A stretch of 64,000 nt of DNA, from NCBI RefSeq assembly GCF_022539315.1, contig NC_066319.1:32455093-32519092 (forward strand), in the 5' to 3' direction. Numbering within the stretch: the stretch's first letter is position 1; every line of letters starts with the position of its first letter. The notes below the pieces were generated by a model. It worked only from the letters and a program-made list of their open reading frames with translations. It searched no databases and was not told the DNA's origin. Shown here one piece after another: positions 23,761 to 36,100 of this stretch. This stretch comes from Serinus canaria. Its lineage: Eukaryota > Chordata > Aves > Passeriformes > Fringillidae. A program made the translations under genes and the position numbers.

Positions 23761-23774
23761 CTTGTCAGGGCTTC

Positions 23775-24110
23775 ATGCCTTTCTCTTCATTTTGAAATGC
23801 CTCTGGTTAATGGGAAGTATTTTAACTAAACTTACATGAAGATTGAAGTGAGTTAGAAAGATTACAGGAGAACACAAAGTTAGAATAGGAAAATATTTGT
23901 TAAAAGTTGCTGTTGCGGGGGAGGGACAAAGGCTAATGAGGCTTTGGTTAATACACTGGATATTCAGTCCTTTGTGGTGCAAGAAAATTTTATAACTTGT
24001 TTTTTTAATCCACAAAATAAATTTTATCCTTTCTGTATTCACAGATGACGTCAATGATACTGTGCTCTATGGGAAGAATGCTGAGGCAGCAGTGGACAGA
24101 TTTTGTTCTG
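23775..24110. other. AT-rich spacer between CpG island and pseudogene
   Basis: No exon is recognised. It includes a perfect palindromic CRE, TGACGTCA, at 24,046-24,053, just beyond the 3' end of the inverted pseudogene. A single 8-mer of this kind can occur by chance. Confidence 0.5.
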
Positions 24111-24111
24111 G

Positions 24112-24547
24112 TCAGGTTTTGTGCCCCCATGAGTAAGGTGTGCTTGTCTCTCCTGCAAGAAGGGCTGGAGAAATGGTACTCAGGGTGACCTCGGTCTTCA
24201 TCTTGGGACCTCCACAGATGTGCAGTGCTGGAGCTGAGTCCTTTCCATTCACAATGATACAGAGGTGAATGTAGTACTGAGTACCTGCAGAGCAGCTGTC
24301 TGTGATGGAATGTTTGGCTCTTTGCAACTTGTAAGTGTTAAACTTACAGTTTGTTAAGTGGAAGCAGCAGATGTGCTCTGATCCTCCAGCTGTTCTCTCC
24401 CCCCTCTGCCCCTGCCCCATCCTTCATTATTCCTAGTTTACCTGTCATCTCAGGGATTGTATAAGTGAATCCCAGGGTACTGAACTCTGCCATGGTATGG
24501 CCACATGGGTGATGAAACCCCCAGGTGGCCACCCAGGCTCCATGCAT
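24112..24547 (-). pseudogene. Inverted, partial ODF3-like pseudogene (exons 1 and 2)
   Basis: Read on the - strand, 24,547-24,442 matches ODF3 exon 1 with exactly the same length (106 nt) and a conserved GTAAAC donor. It begins MHGAWVATWG and keeps MAEFSTLG where the intact copies have LAEFSTPG. A short intron is followed by an exon 2 remnant at about 24,377-24,183 (QRAKHSITDSCSAGTQYYI and ...KTEVTL), then recognisable intron 2 sequence to about 24,112. Exons 3-6 are missing. About 10 nt are lost at the exon 2 end, removing the third PGP and the GT donor. The PGP motifs of exons 1 and 2 have become LGF and AGT. The frame is still open over both exons, but loss of the motif, donor and later exons argues for a dead copy. 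It is much older than the A/B split and opposite in orientation. Confidence 0.85.
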
Positions 24548-24619
24548 GTTGGTGGCTACAAAGCCTGTGGCAAGAATAGGAGCCTGGGACTACAGTGCTG
24601 CCTGGCCCAATGCCCCACG

Positions 24620-26040
24620 AGAGCTTGCTCTGATGGGTCTTCTCCTATTTTCTCTTATTGCCAGAAGGTAATCCCCTCTGCTCAGCACTCATCAGGCCTC
24701 ATTCAGGCATTCTGTCCTCTTTGGGTTCCTGGAGATAGGAGGCTCAGGGTTAGGATGGGAAGGTCTGTGTGGATGGCACTGGTTCAGAATGGAGTAGAGA
24801 AGGCCTTAGTGCACCTAACAACTTGGTGCCTATGGGAAAGGCATCTAGTATATTTTCCTCTTGAAATCACAACAAGCAGAGCTTGATGATGTCTGCAAGG
24901 CAGAAACATGCAGTGAGAGAAAAAACAATGTGATTTTTTGTTTGTCTAAAAGCTGTATGTTCTTGTAGTTTTGGGTTACATAATAGGAATGCAAATTTGA
25001 ATGCCTCAGACTTCTGTTTCATGTCTTATTTTTCAGTGGTCCCTTAATTTATGTTTTTTCTGGAAAAGGTGATTTGGGCCTGGTGTTTGTAAGCAGAATT
25101 TTCTGCTGAAGATCATGTTTAGGAAAAACACCTCTATGCTGCCACTTCTGAGAGTTTGTCAGCCTGAGCGTGCAAATGAAGGTGAGAGAGGCCTTTCTGC
25201 AGAGTGCAGAAGAAATGGAGCAGACCCTGCATGCATTTTCAGGTCATGCAAAAAAAAGCTGGATGCCAGCCACAGATGCAGAGTATTTTCAGACTTCTCC
25301 CCAGTAAGTAAACATAGATAAATTCTCCATACGTTGGAACTACCAGTGTGCTTAGCAATTATTGAAATACTGGTGGATCTAATAAGTTATTTTCATGTTT
25401 AAGTGCATCTTAGTTTTAGGGAAGAGTTATTGATGGGGAATTTGTCAAAAACATTAGTCACAATGTTATTAACTCACAGTCTTAATGATGGGAAAGCAAA
25501 CAGCATGTGCACTCTAAGACACTGAATCTCAACTACCCAAAAGGCAAGGCCCAAGACAACTAACTCTTCCTGAGACTGTGACTTGTGATCAATCTGGGTT
25601 GCTGAGTTTTCTGAGCATTAAACTGAATAATTTAAATATTTCCACATTGAAAAGCTTTTTGTAGTCAGAAAATCTGAAGTGGCTGCCAGTCCTCTTTAAG
25701 AGAAGCCTGTGTAGTTCATTTGTTATGGATTTGCTTGTTCTGTAAAAGTTTACAGAGAAGAATTTTTATCACAGCTCTGTTTTGTTTTCTATAGTTGTTT
25801 TTGGACATGCATGACCAGAGTGAATTTCTCTCTGTCTCTGTTTTTAGACTAAAATGTGATGAGGTGGTATATCCACTTTAATATGTTCCTACATTTGAGG
25901 ATAAAGGATAAGCTATGTTATACACCAAGAAAAAAAACCCAAACAAAACCAAACATCCTTATTCCATCTTTATTTTTTCTCTGGAAGGGATTTAAGGACT
26001 CTGGCCATCTGGATGTCTGGCAACTCAGTCAGAGCTGTGG
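24620..26040. other. Non-coding stretch
   Basis: No exon is recognised. Composition returns to AT-rich. The longer + frame ending at 24,886 is mostly the antisense of the ODF3 pseudogene continuing into unrelated sequence. Confidence 0.5.
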
Positions 26041-26044
26041 CTAC

Positions 26045-26222
26045 TGTGTGTGTGCAGATTAACTGTGTAGCACATGCACAGTAAGTCCAATGTGTCCAGT
26101 ACACATCAGACCTGCTGCACATGTGCTGCACAGATGGTCCGTGCATACACAGTAAATCAGCTATGTTAAGCCTACTGCGCATATGCAAACCATCTGTGCA
26201 TTGCGCATATGTATATTTTTGC
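26045..26222. repeat. Degenerate repeat rich in GCACATGTGC/GCGCATATGC-type palindromes
   Basis: Related segments recur: CACAGTAAGTCC (about 26,078) and CACAGTAAATC (about 26,148), each followed by CTGCTGCACATGTGC or CTACTGCGCATATGC and then CAGATGG or its complement CCATCTG. This suggests two diverged copies of a 60-70 bp unit, with short alternating purine-pyrimidine palindromes inside. The origin is unknown. Confidence 0.35.
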
Positions 26223-26224
26223 AT

Positions 26225-26880
26225 GGGAAATCCCTAGTCAGAGCATGAAAGGTTGTGGCAGAGAGGAGCTCCAGTGGTAGAGGGACCGTGAGGGAGTCTG
26301 ACAGTGGCATAAATTAATGCAGCTCCTTGCCTGTTTTTGCTCATGTCTGGGCCAAAGTTGCAAATAAGTTCCTCAGAATCAGAAAATGTGACTAGCTGCT
26401 TAACAGTTTCAATCTCTGTAACAATTGGCTGCAGGAGAGAATCTGTATCAAAACCATTAGTTTTAAAGGCAGTGATTATCTGCTAGAACTGCAGGTAGTT
26501 TGTCAGGTAGCTCAAAATGAACAAGGTCTGGTATTTTACTCTTCCAATAAAATAGTGATGCTTATGATGCAGGCCTCAGGGGTATGTTTAGCCATTTATA
26601 TTTCTTTTATTTCCCAGTAATCCTTTTGCTTCTTATCTAATATTTAGCATTTTTACATAGGCTGTTTGAGCCTGGTGACGATGCTTACTGGTAAGTACGT
26701 AGGCGCAGTTTACATATGTATAGAAAAATATTGTCTTTTCAGTCTATATACAAGTAACTGCTTATTATGTTTATGGTACATCTTTAAATCCCAGTTCTGA
26801 CAATGGCAAGTAGGCTCTTTAAATTAAGTCTGTTTTAGGTCTATCTCTAATGAGTTCTAGTGGTCTGAAGTTGAAGAACC
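26225..26880. other. Non-coding stretch
   Basis: I see no exon, RNA gene or repeat family here. Confidence 0.5.
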
Positions 26881-26899
26881 CCTTTTTTATCTCACAAGG

Positions 26900-27190
26900 C
26901 ATCACTGCTCATCTAACTGACACACACTTGAGGGAAGAGATACCTTCACAGGCTCGAGAAGTGGGCCAGTGTGAATCTCCTGAAGTTCAACAGGGCCAAG
27001 TGAAAGGTCACGCACCTGGATTGTAGCAATCATTATTTTCAGTGCACTCTTGGTGGTGAATGGATTGAGAGCACCCCTGCAGAGGCATACCGCAGGATCA
27101 AAAATTAGATATGAGCCACCAATGTGTGTATGCAGCCCAGAAAGCAAATTTTACCCTGAGCTTCACAAAAAGAAGTGTGCTGTTCACTGG
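26900..27190 (+). mobile_element. CR1 LINE fragment
   Basis: The run GAAGTGGGCCAGTGTGAATC, then CTGAAGTTCAACAGGGCCAA and TGGATTGAGAGCACCCCTG, followed by GATATGAGCCACCAATGTG and CAGCCCAGAAAGC, follows the 3' part of the avian CR1 reverse-transcriptase ORF as I know it. It is interrupted by indels and stops, and lacks the 3' tail. CR1 is the main non-LTR retrotransposon of birds; this copy is long dead. Confidence 0.85.
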
Positions 27191-27194
27191 GCTC

Positions 27195-30100
27195 AGGCTT
27201 TCCTCCGCTGCAGCCCTTAGCACTGTTGTCATACCTGTCCAGCTCACTCTAAATAGCTTGTTCATTTCCTCCCAGCCTTCTCACCAAACAAGTCTAAGCC
27301 TTACCCATCTGAATTTCCAGTCTCAAATGCCCTGTATATACTTCCTCTAACAAGTCATGTTCCTTAATTAATATTCTCTCCCCTTCCCACTCCTACCTGT
27401 CTATTCCTAATGTTATATTTTTGCTATTATTCCTGGTTTCTCATTGAAAATCATCAATAGCTATATGCAGTGAATTTATCCCTACTTTTATTCTGAGAAG
27501 AGGTGTAACTTTCTTGGTCAGGAACTTCCAGATAAAAATCAGCTTCAATCAAATACTTCAAGGCCAGGCTTTACAAATTTATTAATACATTAATAACACT
27601 AATGTATAGTAATTCATATGAAGTCAATGTTTGAAGTGCTAGATTCCACTACGCTGTAAATAACCCATTGAACCAAGGGGAAATACCCAAGTGAACAAAA
27701 GAGGCAGAATTTTTCTGTAATACAAATTAGAAGCATATACCTCAGAGTTGGGCTGATTTTGAAAGAAGATGCTGGAAATGTGATAAAAGTGCAACAAACA
27801 ATAACGTGTGACATATGCTGATCTGTCATTTCTAGTCAGAGTTCTAGCCTCAGTAAGCTGCAAGATAGATGGGGCACTAAAAGAAAAAGAAAGAAAGAAA
27901 AAAAAAAGATAAATAAAGGAAGTCCCTAAGGAAAGGGGGATAGGGATAAGGTTAGGAAAATTGTAGAGTATTTGCGGCCATCTCCTTGACCCTAGCCTAC
28001 CTCCACTGGTGCAACCACTGGTCAGGGTGAAGTAAAGCTGACAATAGCTATTCATCATACTATAGACATGAATGTAAAATGAAAACCAAAACTACCTCAT
28101 ATGATACAAGTACGTACAGAAAGGAATTAAATCAATGAAAGATGTCATCCCAATGCAAAATAGGAATTCCTATTAAATTCAGCTCTTACTCTAAGGAGTG
28201 ATTTTTCCCTGCCTTAAGCTACAAACACATGTATGCAATACACCCTCGTAGTCAGGTGTGTTGAAGTTCCATAGGAGTTTCTTGACCCACCCCTCCAATT
28301 AATTTTGTCATCAAGCTGCATAATGTTCCCATGAATGATTTGCTTTCAAAGATGAGCAAATGATGTACAGTGAGGAAAAATAGCAATTATTTGCTTTCAG
28401 AAAGACCACTTGGTTTTCCCATCTTTGTTTACTTCAAAAGCTGGTAATGGTTTTAATGTTTTTTGCCTGAACAAAGGAATGAAAAAGGTATCATCCTTAG
28501 AGCACCTGACATTTCTTCCTGCAAAATATTCTTCCTTGAAAGGCAGAAGTACAGCAGGTCATTGTCAGGAATTTCTGCAGCTGGGCTGGTACAGGAAAGT
28601 AAAAGAGCTCCTTTATTAGAAAAACCCAAACACACCTCTGTTCCTCCTGTTTTCTAGCATCCCTAAAGGAGGAAAATTCAATATCAAGTGTCATAGTACC
28701 TTGATGTAAATATTTCAAACCAGTCTATTAATCTTGGCTAACAAAACACATATTTTTCAAATCTCTCAAGGCTGTGCTGCAATCCTGGGCCATTCTGGGA
28801 ACATCTTAAAAAAAGTGTGTGCAAATGTATGCACACATTCTTTGAATGACCCCTTCATTCTTCAAAGAATAGGATTGTCCATAAATTTCTGCTCTTTGTA
28901 CTAAAGTACAAGAATTAAAAATATCGGGTTAATGCTACCTTGCTATTCTCAGACCTGCCAAATGGATTATCCATATACAACTACAGCTTCTCTGTTTAAA
29001 CTAAATCTGTCTTAAAATAACTGCAACGCCTTCTCTTCCTTCCTTTAGCCCTAAAAATAACAATTGTCACAACCAAAGAACACAGCAGTTATTTGTCACA
29101 AATCACTCACAGACAACAGCTTCAGTTCCTTGTTATAATTGGACAGTGAAAATGTTGAAGGGTTTCTAAAATAGAGGTGTCGGCCCCTTTGATTGACAGG
29201 TACCATGGAACTGCAGTCTATCCAACCTTCTTCCCAAAAGCTGTGATCTCCTTCAAAACCTTAGGAAAATTCTATACTCAATGGAAGTTGTTTATTTAAA
29301 GCATTGGTGCATGGAAATTAGTAAGAAATCAATCAAGGTTTGCCATTGGTCAGCAGGTGGTGAGCATTTACATTGTGCATTTCTTGATAAGTTGTCTTTC
29401 TTGAATGTTATCTCTCTTTACTTTGCTCTTATTATAATTTTTTTTTCCATTTCAATTATTTAACTGTTATCTCAACCTAGGAGTTTCATTTTTGCTTCTC
29501 CCCACCATTCCACTGAGGGGGATGTGGAGTTTGGATCCATTGCTGAACAGAGGTGCATTCTTTCTTTGTGAGAGATCTGGCTTTAAATAAAGCTGTTCTT
29601 CATATCCAGACACAGATCCAAATTTCTTGTTGCGGCCATCTGGCTAATATTAGCATCCTTCTTCAAAACTGTGTTCTTGCTAGCTTCCCAGACTTGCATC
29701 AGTCTTTTGAAAAAGTTTTGTTTTTCATGATTAATGATTCACACATTCAGTTTCAATCAGGAGAAACAAACATATTTCATCCTAAGAAGTGAGCTAGCAA
29801 CAGAATATGCAAGGAAATGCTGCTTTATTATTTTCTTTGTGGGCTGTTTGGTTTGGTTTAATATTTTCTGAGCAAAATAAAAAGATTAAAAAAAAAAAGA
29901 GTAGAAGCTAATATGTTGACAACTGGTGAACTGAATTTGTATTTCTACTACTGGGAGCCAAAAAGTGGTGAGAAGTAAGAACAGCCAAGCTAGGGCTCTT
30001 GGACCCCCTTGGAGTGAGTAGCACAGGCAAGGTTGGTAGTCCATAAGTCACTTTTTATCCCATGATGGTCTGAGTCAAAAGTCTGAGCTCTTGGGGCACT

Positions 30101-33100
30101 CTTAGCACTCAGATTACCCAGACACTCTTGACTTTCCCAGTAGCACGTTTCCTGGTATCACATATCAAGAAGCATGGAAGCCTGGAAAGCTCTGACTCAT
30201 GGCTTTGGAACCCCTGATGTCTCTGTAGCTACAACCTTCCACATACATATTAATTAAACAAGGCTGGGACATGTGTTTGGACATTGTTTAGCAAGCATTT
30301 AGACTGTTTAATGTAGACAAGATCCCTGACATGGTTTTAGTCCAAGAAAACTGCAGTTTCTAGTAAGGATCTGGGTAAGGTTCAGGAATCACATTAGGCC
30401 AGGGAACAGAGAGTGTGCTGGGCATTGTGGTGGATGAGAAATTATTGTGGCAGAAGAGAGGGAGTTTGGTTTCATAAACACACACCATGCCATGGTGTTT
30501 GATTTAAAAGCCAGAGAACAGTTAAGAGTTTGGTTTAATAATGTATCATAGCCTCCAAGTATCCTGTCACATCTAGATTTTACAGAGTTTGCCTGTCATG
30601 TTTTGCAGGTATTGTGGTTTAACCAAAGCCAGGATGGCAGGTTTCCAGGATCTGCAGCTCTGGGTTGACTTTGCCGAAGGCGCTGCCACAGATTTAGGAC
30701 AGAAGTTTTCACTGTCTTGGGCTAGATTGCCTGTAGTGAAAGCACTCCACATAACAGGGTTGTCCTAGGGCTATGATAATCCAACATTTCAAATGTATTC
30801 TTGCTCTCCATACCAAGTATGACCCAGCTAATGCTTTGTAAAATGGTACTTTGATGATGCTTCTTTATTTATATCAGAGTTTATTAAGTTAATTCTTTGA
30901 TTGCAAAATATGAAGTTCAGATATAAGGACTGAGTTTTTTATGGGATCTAAACAAAATGTCTCATTTTCATAAACTTCAGCATGCTATACTCTTATCAAG
31001 ACTTTCACGCCTGCCACATAAGGTGTTTAGCTTATCTTAAGAGATGTGACTAAAACGGTATAATTTCAAAAGGTTTGATAAAGGTTGTTTTTGCTTTGCC
31101 CTTCTATCTGCCTTTTTCATTTTCAAAAAACAGAGGAAATTAAAATAAGCCACTGGAATATCCAAATTCAGTTAAGCAAGTGAAGGTCAAGGTTTGCATC
31201 CCTATAGCATTTTTGTTATATAAATAGACATCTGTTTTTATAATTTATTACCTGAGGAAAATATCTCAATATCTTTTTCTTTAATCTCATAGTTTTTTCT
31301 ACTAAAGGTCTGAATTTTGGACAGTACAGTAAAGCTTTTCAATATAGTATTTTAAGACTCTGAAATCCTTTACTTGTCTATCTCAGTCAGTCTTAGCAGC
31401 TTTAGTGTTCACAGGACATAGCGGTAGTACAACTTATGTGGTCCAAATCCATGGTTACCTTCATAAGATTGTAATATGGTGCTGTGGATTTAAAATGCAT
31501 TTCAGATCCATAAAAGGCAACATACTCATCTGGCAGGATTTTAAGCTAGGGCTATTTGTCTGGTGTGTAATATATTCCCTGTGATATTTGTTCATCTTTA
31601 AAGGAAGATTGTCAGAGTTAGTTCTCAGTAATGGAGGTAGGAATGAGTAAAATCTTATCCCAAGGCTCAGAGACATTATTTTATACCATATGTCTAGTAA
31701 GACTCTGAGCAATCTAGATATCATTAGAGCTGTTTTCCCATGAGAGTAATAATACTCTGTCACTTGCACACACTCAAGAACCCTGTGTGTGAGCTTTGGT
31801 ATGCCTAGGTACACCATTCAAAATATAAAATGTGTGATAGAGCCCATTATGTATGTTCTTCACTGTCCCCCCATTTGAATTTATCCAAAGACTTCATGTC
31901 AGAAAATTTCCAATCAGCTACTGGACTCTGCAAAGCAAGTACTATTCCTCAGGTCCTTGCAGCCTCAGCCAGCATAAATAAACTTTGCACCATTTATACA
32001 TATGGAAGTTCATCCATGAATTACCACCACTTGAAAATTTGTTTCAACTTATTTTTCATGGGTGGAAATTCAGCAATAAGACCTGTTTAAATCATTGTGA
32101 CTTGGTTAGCACATAGCCAGGGTGTAATTGGAAATGGGAGCTGATGTAGAATAGTGAACTGTATTCTGAGATGTTCAGGCCAAGTTTCCTGTGATGGAAG
32201 ACTAACACTTCCAAGATGTTAGCACATCAATTGGGCTATAAGTAGAAAACAGAATTTAAAATATTCAAGATTGCTTCTTTTGTTTATGCTACCCTTATAG
32301 CTGCTTTCAGAGATACAGAAGAAGGAAAGGTAGGATTCCTGGGAAGAACTTGAGTAGAATATGGCTTCTTTTTCTTCTGGTGTTTGCTCCTAGACTAGGT
32401 ATTAGAGTATGTAAGTGAGATTTCTTTTGTTTCCAGGGAAAAAAGTTAAATACTTTTCTCTGTTTTAAATAAATGAATTAAAAAAAAAATAGTGTTATTT
32501 AGTATTCTGAGTCTTGAGGGAAGACTTGTATTCGTACAATGAGTTACTTTCATTGACTGAGGTTCTTTAACGGCAAGTGAAATGACACAATTTTAAGGCA
32601 GTGTTTCACAAACTATTTTGTGTTGCCTCCACTTGCAAAGGAACTTCCATTCCCCATCAAAACATGCTACTTTCTTATCAGAAAATAGGGCAAGACAGAC
32701 AAGCCATATCCCATAGTTCAGAAAATCCTGGAACATCCTTTTAGGCTACATGGGACATTATCTCTTGATAATGAGATAATGATGAATGACCATTGGAGTG
32801 AGAAAACTGGTCTTTCTAAAAACCAGCAATTTTATTTAACTGTAAAAATAACTAGAGTTTTTGAAAGTAATATACCGCACTGTTTTATCTTTAAAGCAGA
32901 GGGGAAAAAGTCTGATGAAGTTGGACATAACCTGTGAAATTAAATAGAGTTAGGAGAGTAAAGTTAAAGTATTAAACTATCTCCTTGAAAAAAGCTACTT
33001 TGAACAAATGTCAGCTATAAACTATGCTTACAGGCATTTAAACTCACTAGCAGATGCTGACATGATAGACTGTTACTTTTGCTGCTCTAGTCAACACAGG

Positions 33101-36100
33101 AACAAATTAACATGGCGCTCTACGTCTTTGATTCCTGTCTTTGCTTTGGTGTTGATAAGGGTTTAAGCTCCCTGGGCCTCTGTTCTTAGTCATTTTATAT
33201 TAATTCATAGCTTCCTCCTCATTCTTTTTGTAAGTTTAATTTGATATTGTGTTAGGTGAAATTTGCTTTATGATAATAGTGGTAATAAAGACTGATGGCG
33301 TCTTTACTTAATGGAGCTATTTTGTGAATCTGTATTAAGCTTTTCTCATTGTGCCAAGAGCAGAGCATCTGTGATTATTGCAGTGTAGTTTGAAGCATTC
33401 AATTCAAGACAGAGAGACAAGTTCTGCTTTTGACTGCCTAAGTAAAACTCTCTTTTCACTAGAAGTCATTTATCTGCAGTGGAAAACAGTGTTTGACCCC
33501 ACAACATTGGGGCTGACCATCAGGACCAGAAAAAGAAATTACTTTGAGAGGAACTGTGCATCAGTTAGTTCTCTTTTTCAAGACACAGTGAGCTTTATGG
33601 TGGAATTAGTATTTTCAGATATTCTTTTGCAGTGTTCACACAATAATATAATTTCCAATTCTATAAAATTGTGTCTAAGTACACTCTACGCTGCATTTAT
33701 ATGAGTGCAGTGGAAGCTCAGAACTCGGGAAAGGAGGCTGTAGTTCTCTAGGCTAGAATTTGTCTAGGGAAGCAGGTTTAAAGACATGTCCTGTAAAAAT
33801 GGTCTAGGAGCTCTTCCTTACAGATAGAAACTTCTCCTTTCACTTCATCTAGAATAATAGTATTCTGTCCTAGACATCTCCACTATCCTAGATAGTGATT
33901 TAAAACAGAACAATGTGAGGGTCCTCAGCAATATGAAATGGGTGATCTGATGTAATGCTTGGTTTTATAATTTATTTTAGCTCATTTTCCTTCTGATGTA
34001 AGTGCAGTGTACTGATGTTACTGTCTAAATGAATATTAACAGTAAAATAATTATTGATCAATGTATTCCGTGGCACATAATTTTCCTATATTAATAATAT
34101 ATTCTAAAAGCAAAATATATTAGACTTAAAAATCAAAAAAGCAATGCTGAACTCCCCCCAGAACAAATAAAATACTTTATGGACACATTATTAAAACCTC
34201 TCGAAAAGTTAAAAGGATATATTTTCACATCATTCTTTCTGATTTTTTTTCATTCAAGTAAAAGATACCTTCTTTAGATAGTTTTTTTTTTTTTTTTACT
34301 AAACAAAAATTGCAAGATGATGTATTTAAAACATAGTCCTTTTGTTACAAGCATTGTTTAGCTGAAAGAGATCAGTAACTGCACTAAGACAACCAACCAT
34401 TTAGTGAGGAATCTTCCAAGTTTGCTCTGCAGTACAGGAAACGGTATTAGATAGGGTCTTTGTCCTCTTGATTTGTAGCCCTTTTCAGGAGTAATCATGT
34501 CATTACTTATGACAGTAGATGGTGGCAAACATGGCTTCATGTCACAGAGGCCCAGGATAAACAAGAGAACTTGACCTAGCTTTTTTTTGCTTTGCTGTGC
34601 TTCTCTTCCCACCCCCCCCTCCCCATTTTTTTTCCCTTCCCCAGAATCTTTGTGCTAAATGGGTTGAAGTAGATTTGGTTTGTACTTCTAAGAGAGGATT
34701 CAATGTGACATGTTATGGGAAGCTCTGGCAGAAATATGTGGTAAGTAGGTCACAACAGCTCTGTTGATTAGCATATTGGTGATTTAAAACCACAGTATCA
34801 GTTATAAAGTGGTGGATGGATAACATAAAATCTTGCTATTTACTGGGAGAAGGAATTTTTACAGCGTGAGACCAAGCTGAGTAACCATGCTGTACTAGCA
34901 CTATATTTATTTTTCTTAAAACCGTAACCCCCTCATGAAATGGTTTTAGCCCTCAGCTTAGCCTGAGGCCATATCCAAGGAAAGTAGCCTAAAGCTCATG
35001 ATGAATGTTTACTGACTTTTGTGGTCAGTGTTTCTCAGGAGTAAATTGTAAAGAGCACATGAGCTACACTTTATGTTTCCAGCTTCAGGCTGTGGAAAGG
35101 AGTTGGAGGAAAAGGTATGCCATTTAAAATTACCCCCGAATTATGTTCACAAAATATACTTCACCTTTTCACAGCTGTGCATACTAAAATTACTTAAATA
35201 TTTCATTCCCTACTAGGAAGTCAAATACACCTACCTCATGTGGTTTAAATAAAATAAGAAGCAGGTTCATTTACCAAACAAGACAGATAATTCAACATGA
35301 AAATCTAGGAGCTGAGAAATTATCTTGGGAGTTTCTGGGTGAACCACAAGATTTGGCACAAGGTAAGTGTGCAGAAATCCCTTCCCTAGATTACCAGCAG
35401 GATGTGCATTGCCTTTTTCCTACTGTCTTTATTCATGTTTCAGCAGCTTGCCACAAGCAATATGCCAAGCTCACACAAAAACCTGTGTAGCACACAAATG
35501 TGTGTATACAAACACACATACACTGTCCATTTCAGAAGATTCCGTGTAATCTTAATAAAAAACTGCTTTCTGAAGTAGAGAATATATGGAGCTGCACTTG
35601 CACAAGCTCTTTTCTGAGCAGAGGAATTTAAAAAAATATAGTTACAAAATTTCCTGCTATGACTGCCATGGTTATGATCTATTTCCATAGTTTGGTATTT
35701 TTCCGTATTCATTTTAGAGTCATGCATATAAAATAAAATGTCACTAGATTTAGAAGTCAATATTAATAATCTCTTTCCCCATAACACCAATATGTCTGCA
35801 TGTTATATTTACTTGTGCAACACTTTGAGAGAATTTGGATGGCATATCAGATTGGAGGTGAATTTGAGGTTCAGGTATAATAACTCAACATTGATTGGCT
35901 GAAAACAAACAATCTTATTCCAGACAACAGTGAATTTTTTTATTGGATGTCTAGCAGTGCAAACTGTCTAGTTTTAAAATGATTAAATTTTGTTCCAGGG
36001 TCAACTGCGATAAAATTCTAAATATAATTTTTGAATCCTTTTAAATTATAATTTCAAAATGTACATTTTTTTGAAATTTGAAAACAAGAGGCAAAACAAC

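Noticed and set aside
24046..24053. Perfect CRE palindrome TGACGTCA
   Set aside because: It lies beyond the 3' side of a dead gene fragment. A single 8-mer is about what chance gives in this length.
24497..24886. A 129-codon + strand frame
   Set aside because: Its first part is the antisense of ODF3 pseudogene exon 1 and the rest has no recognisable motif.
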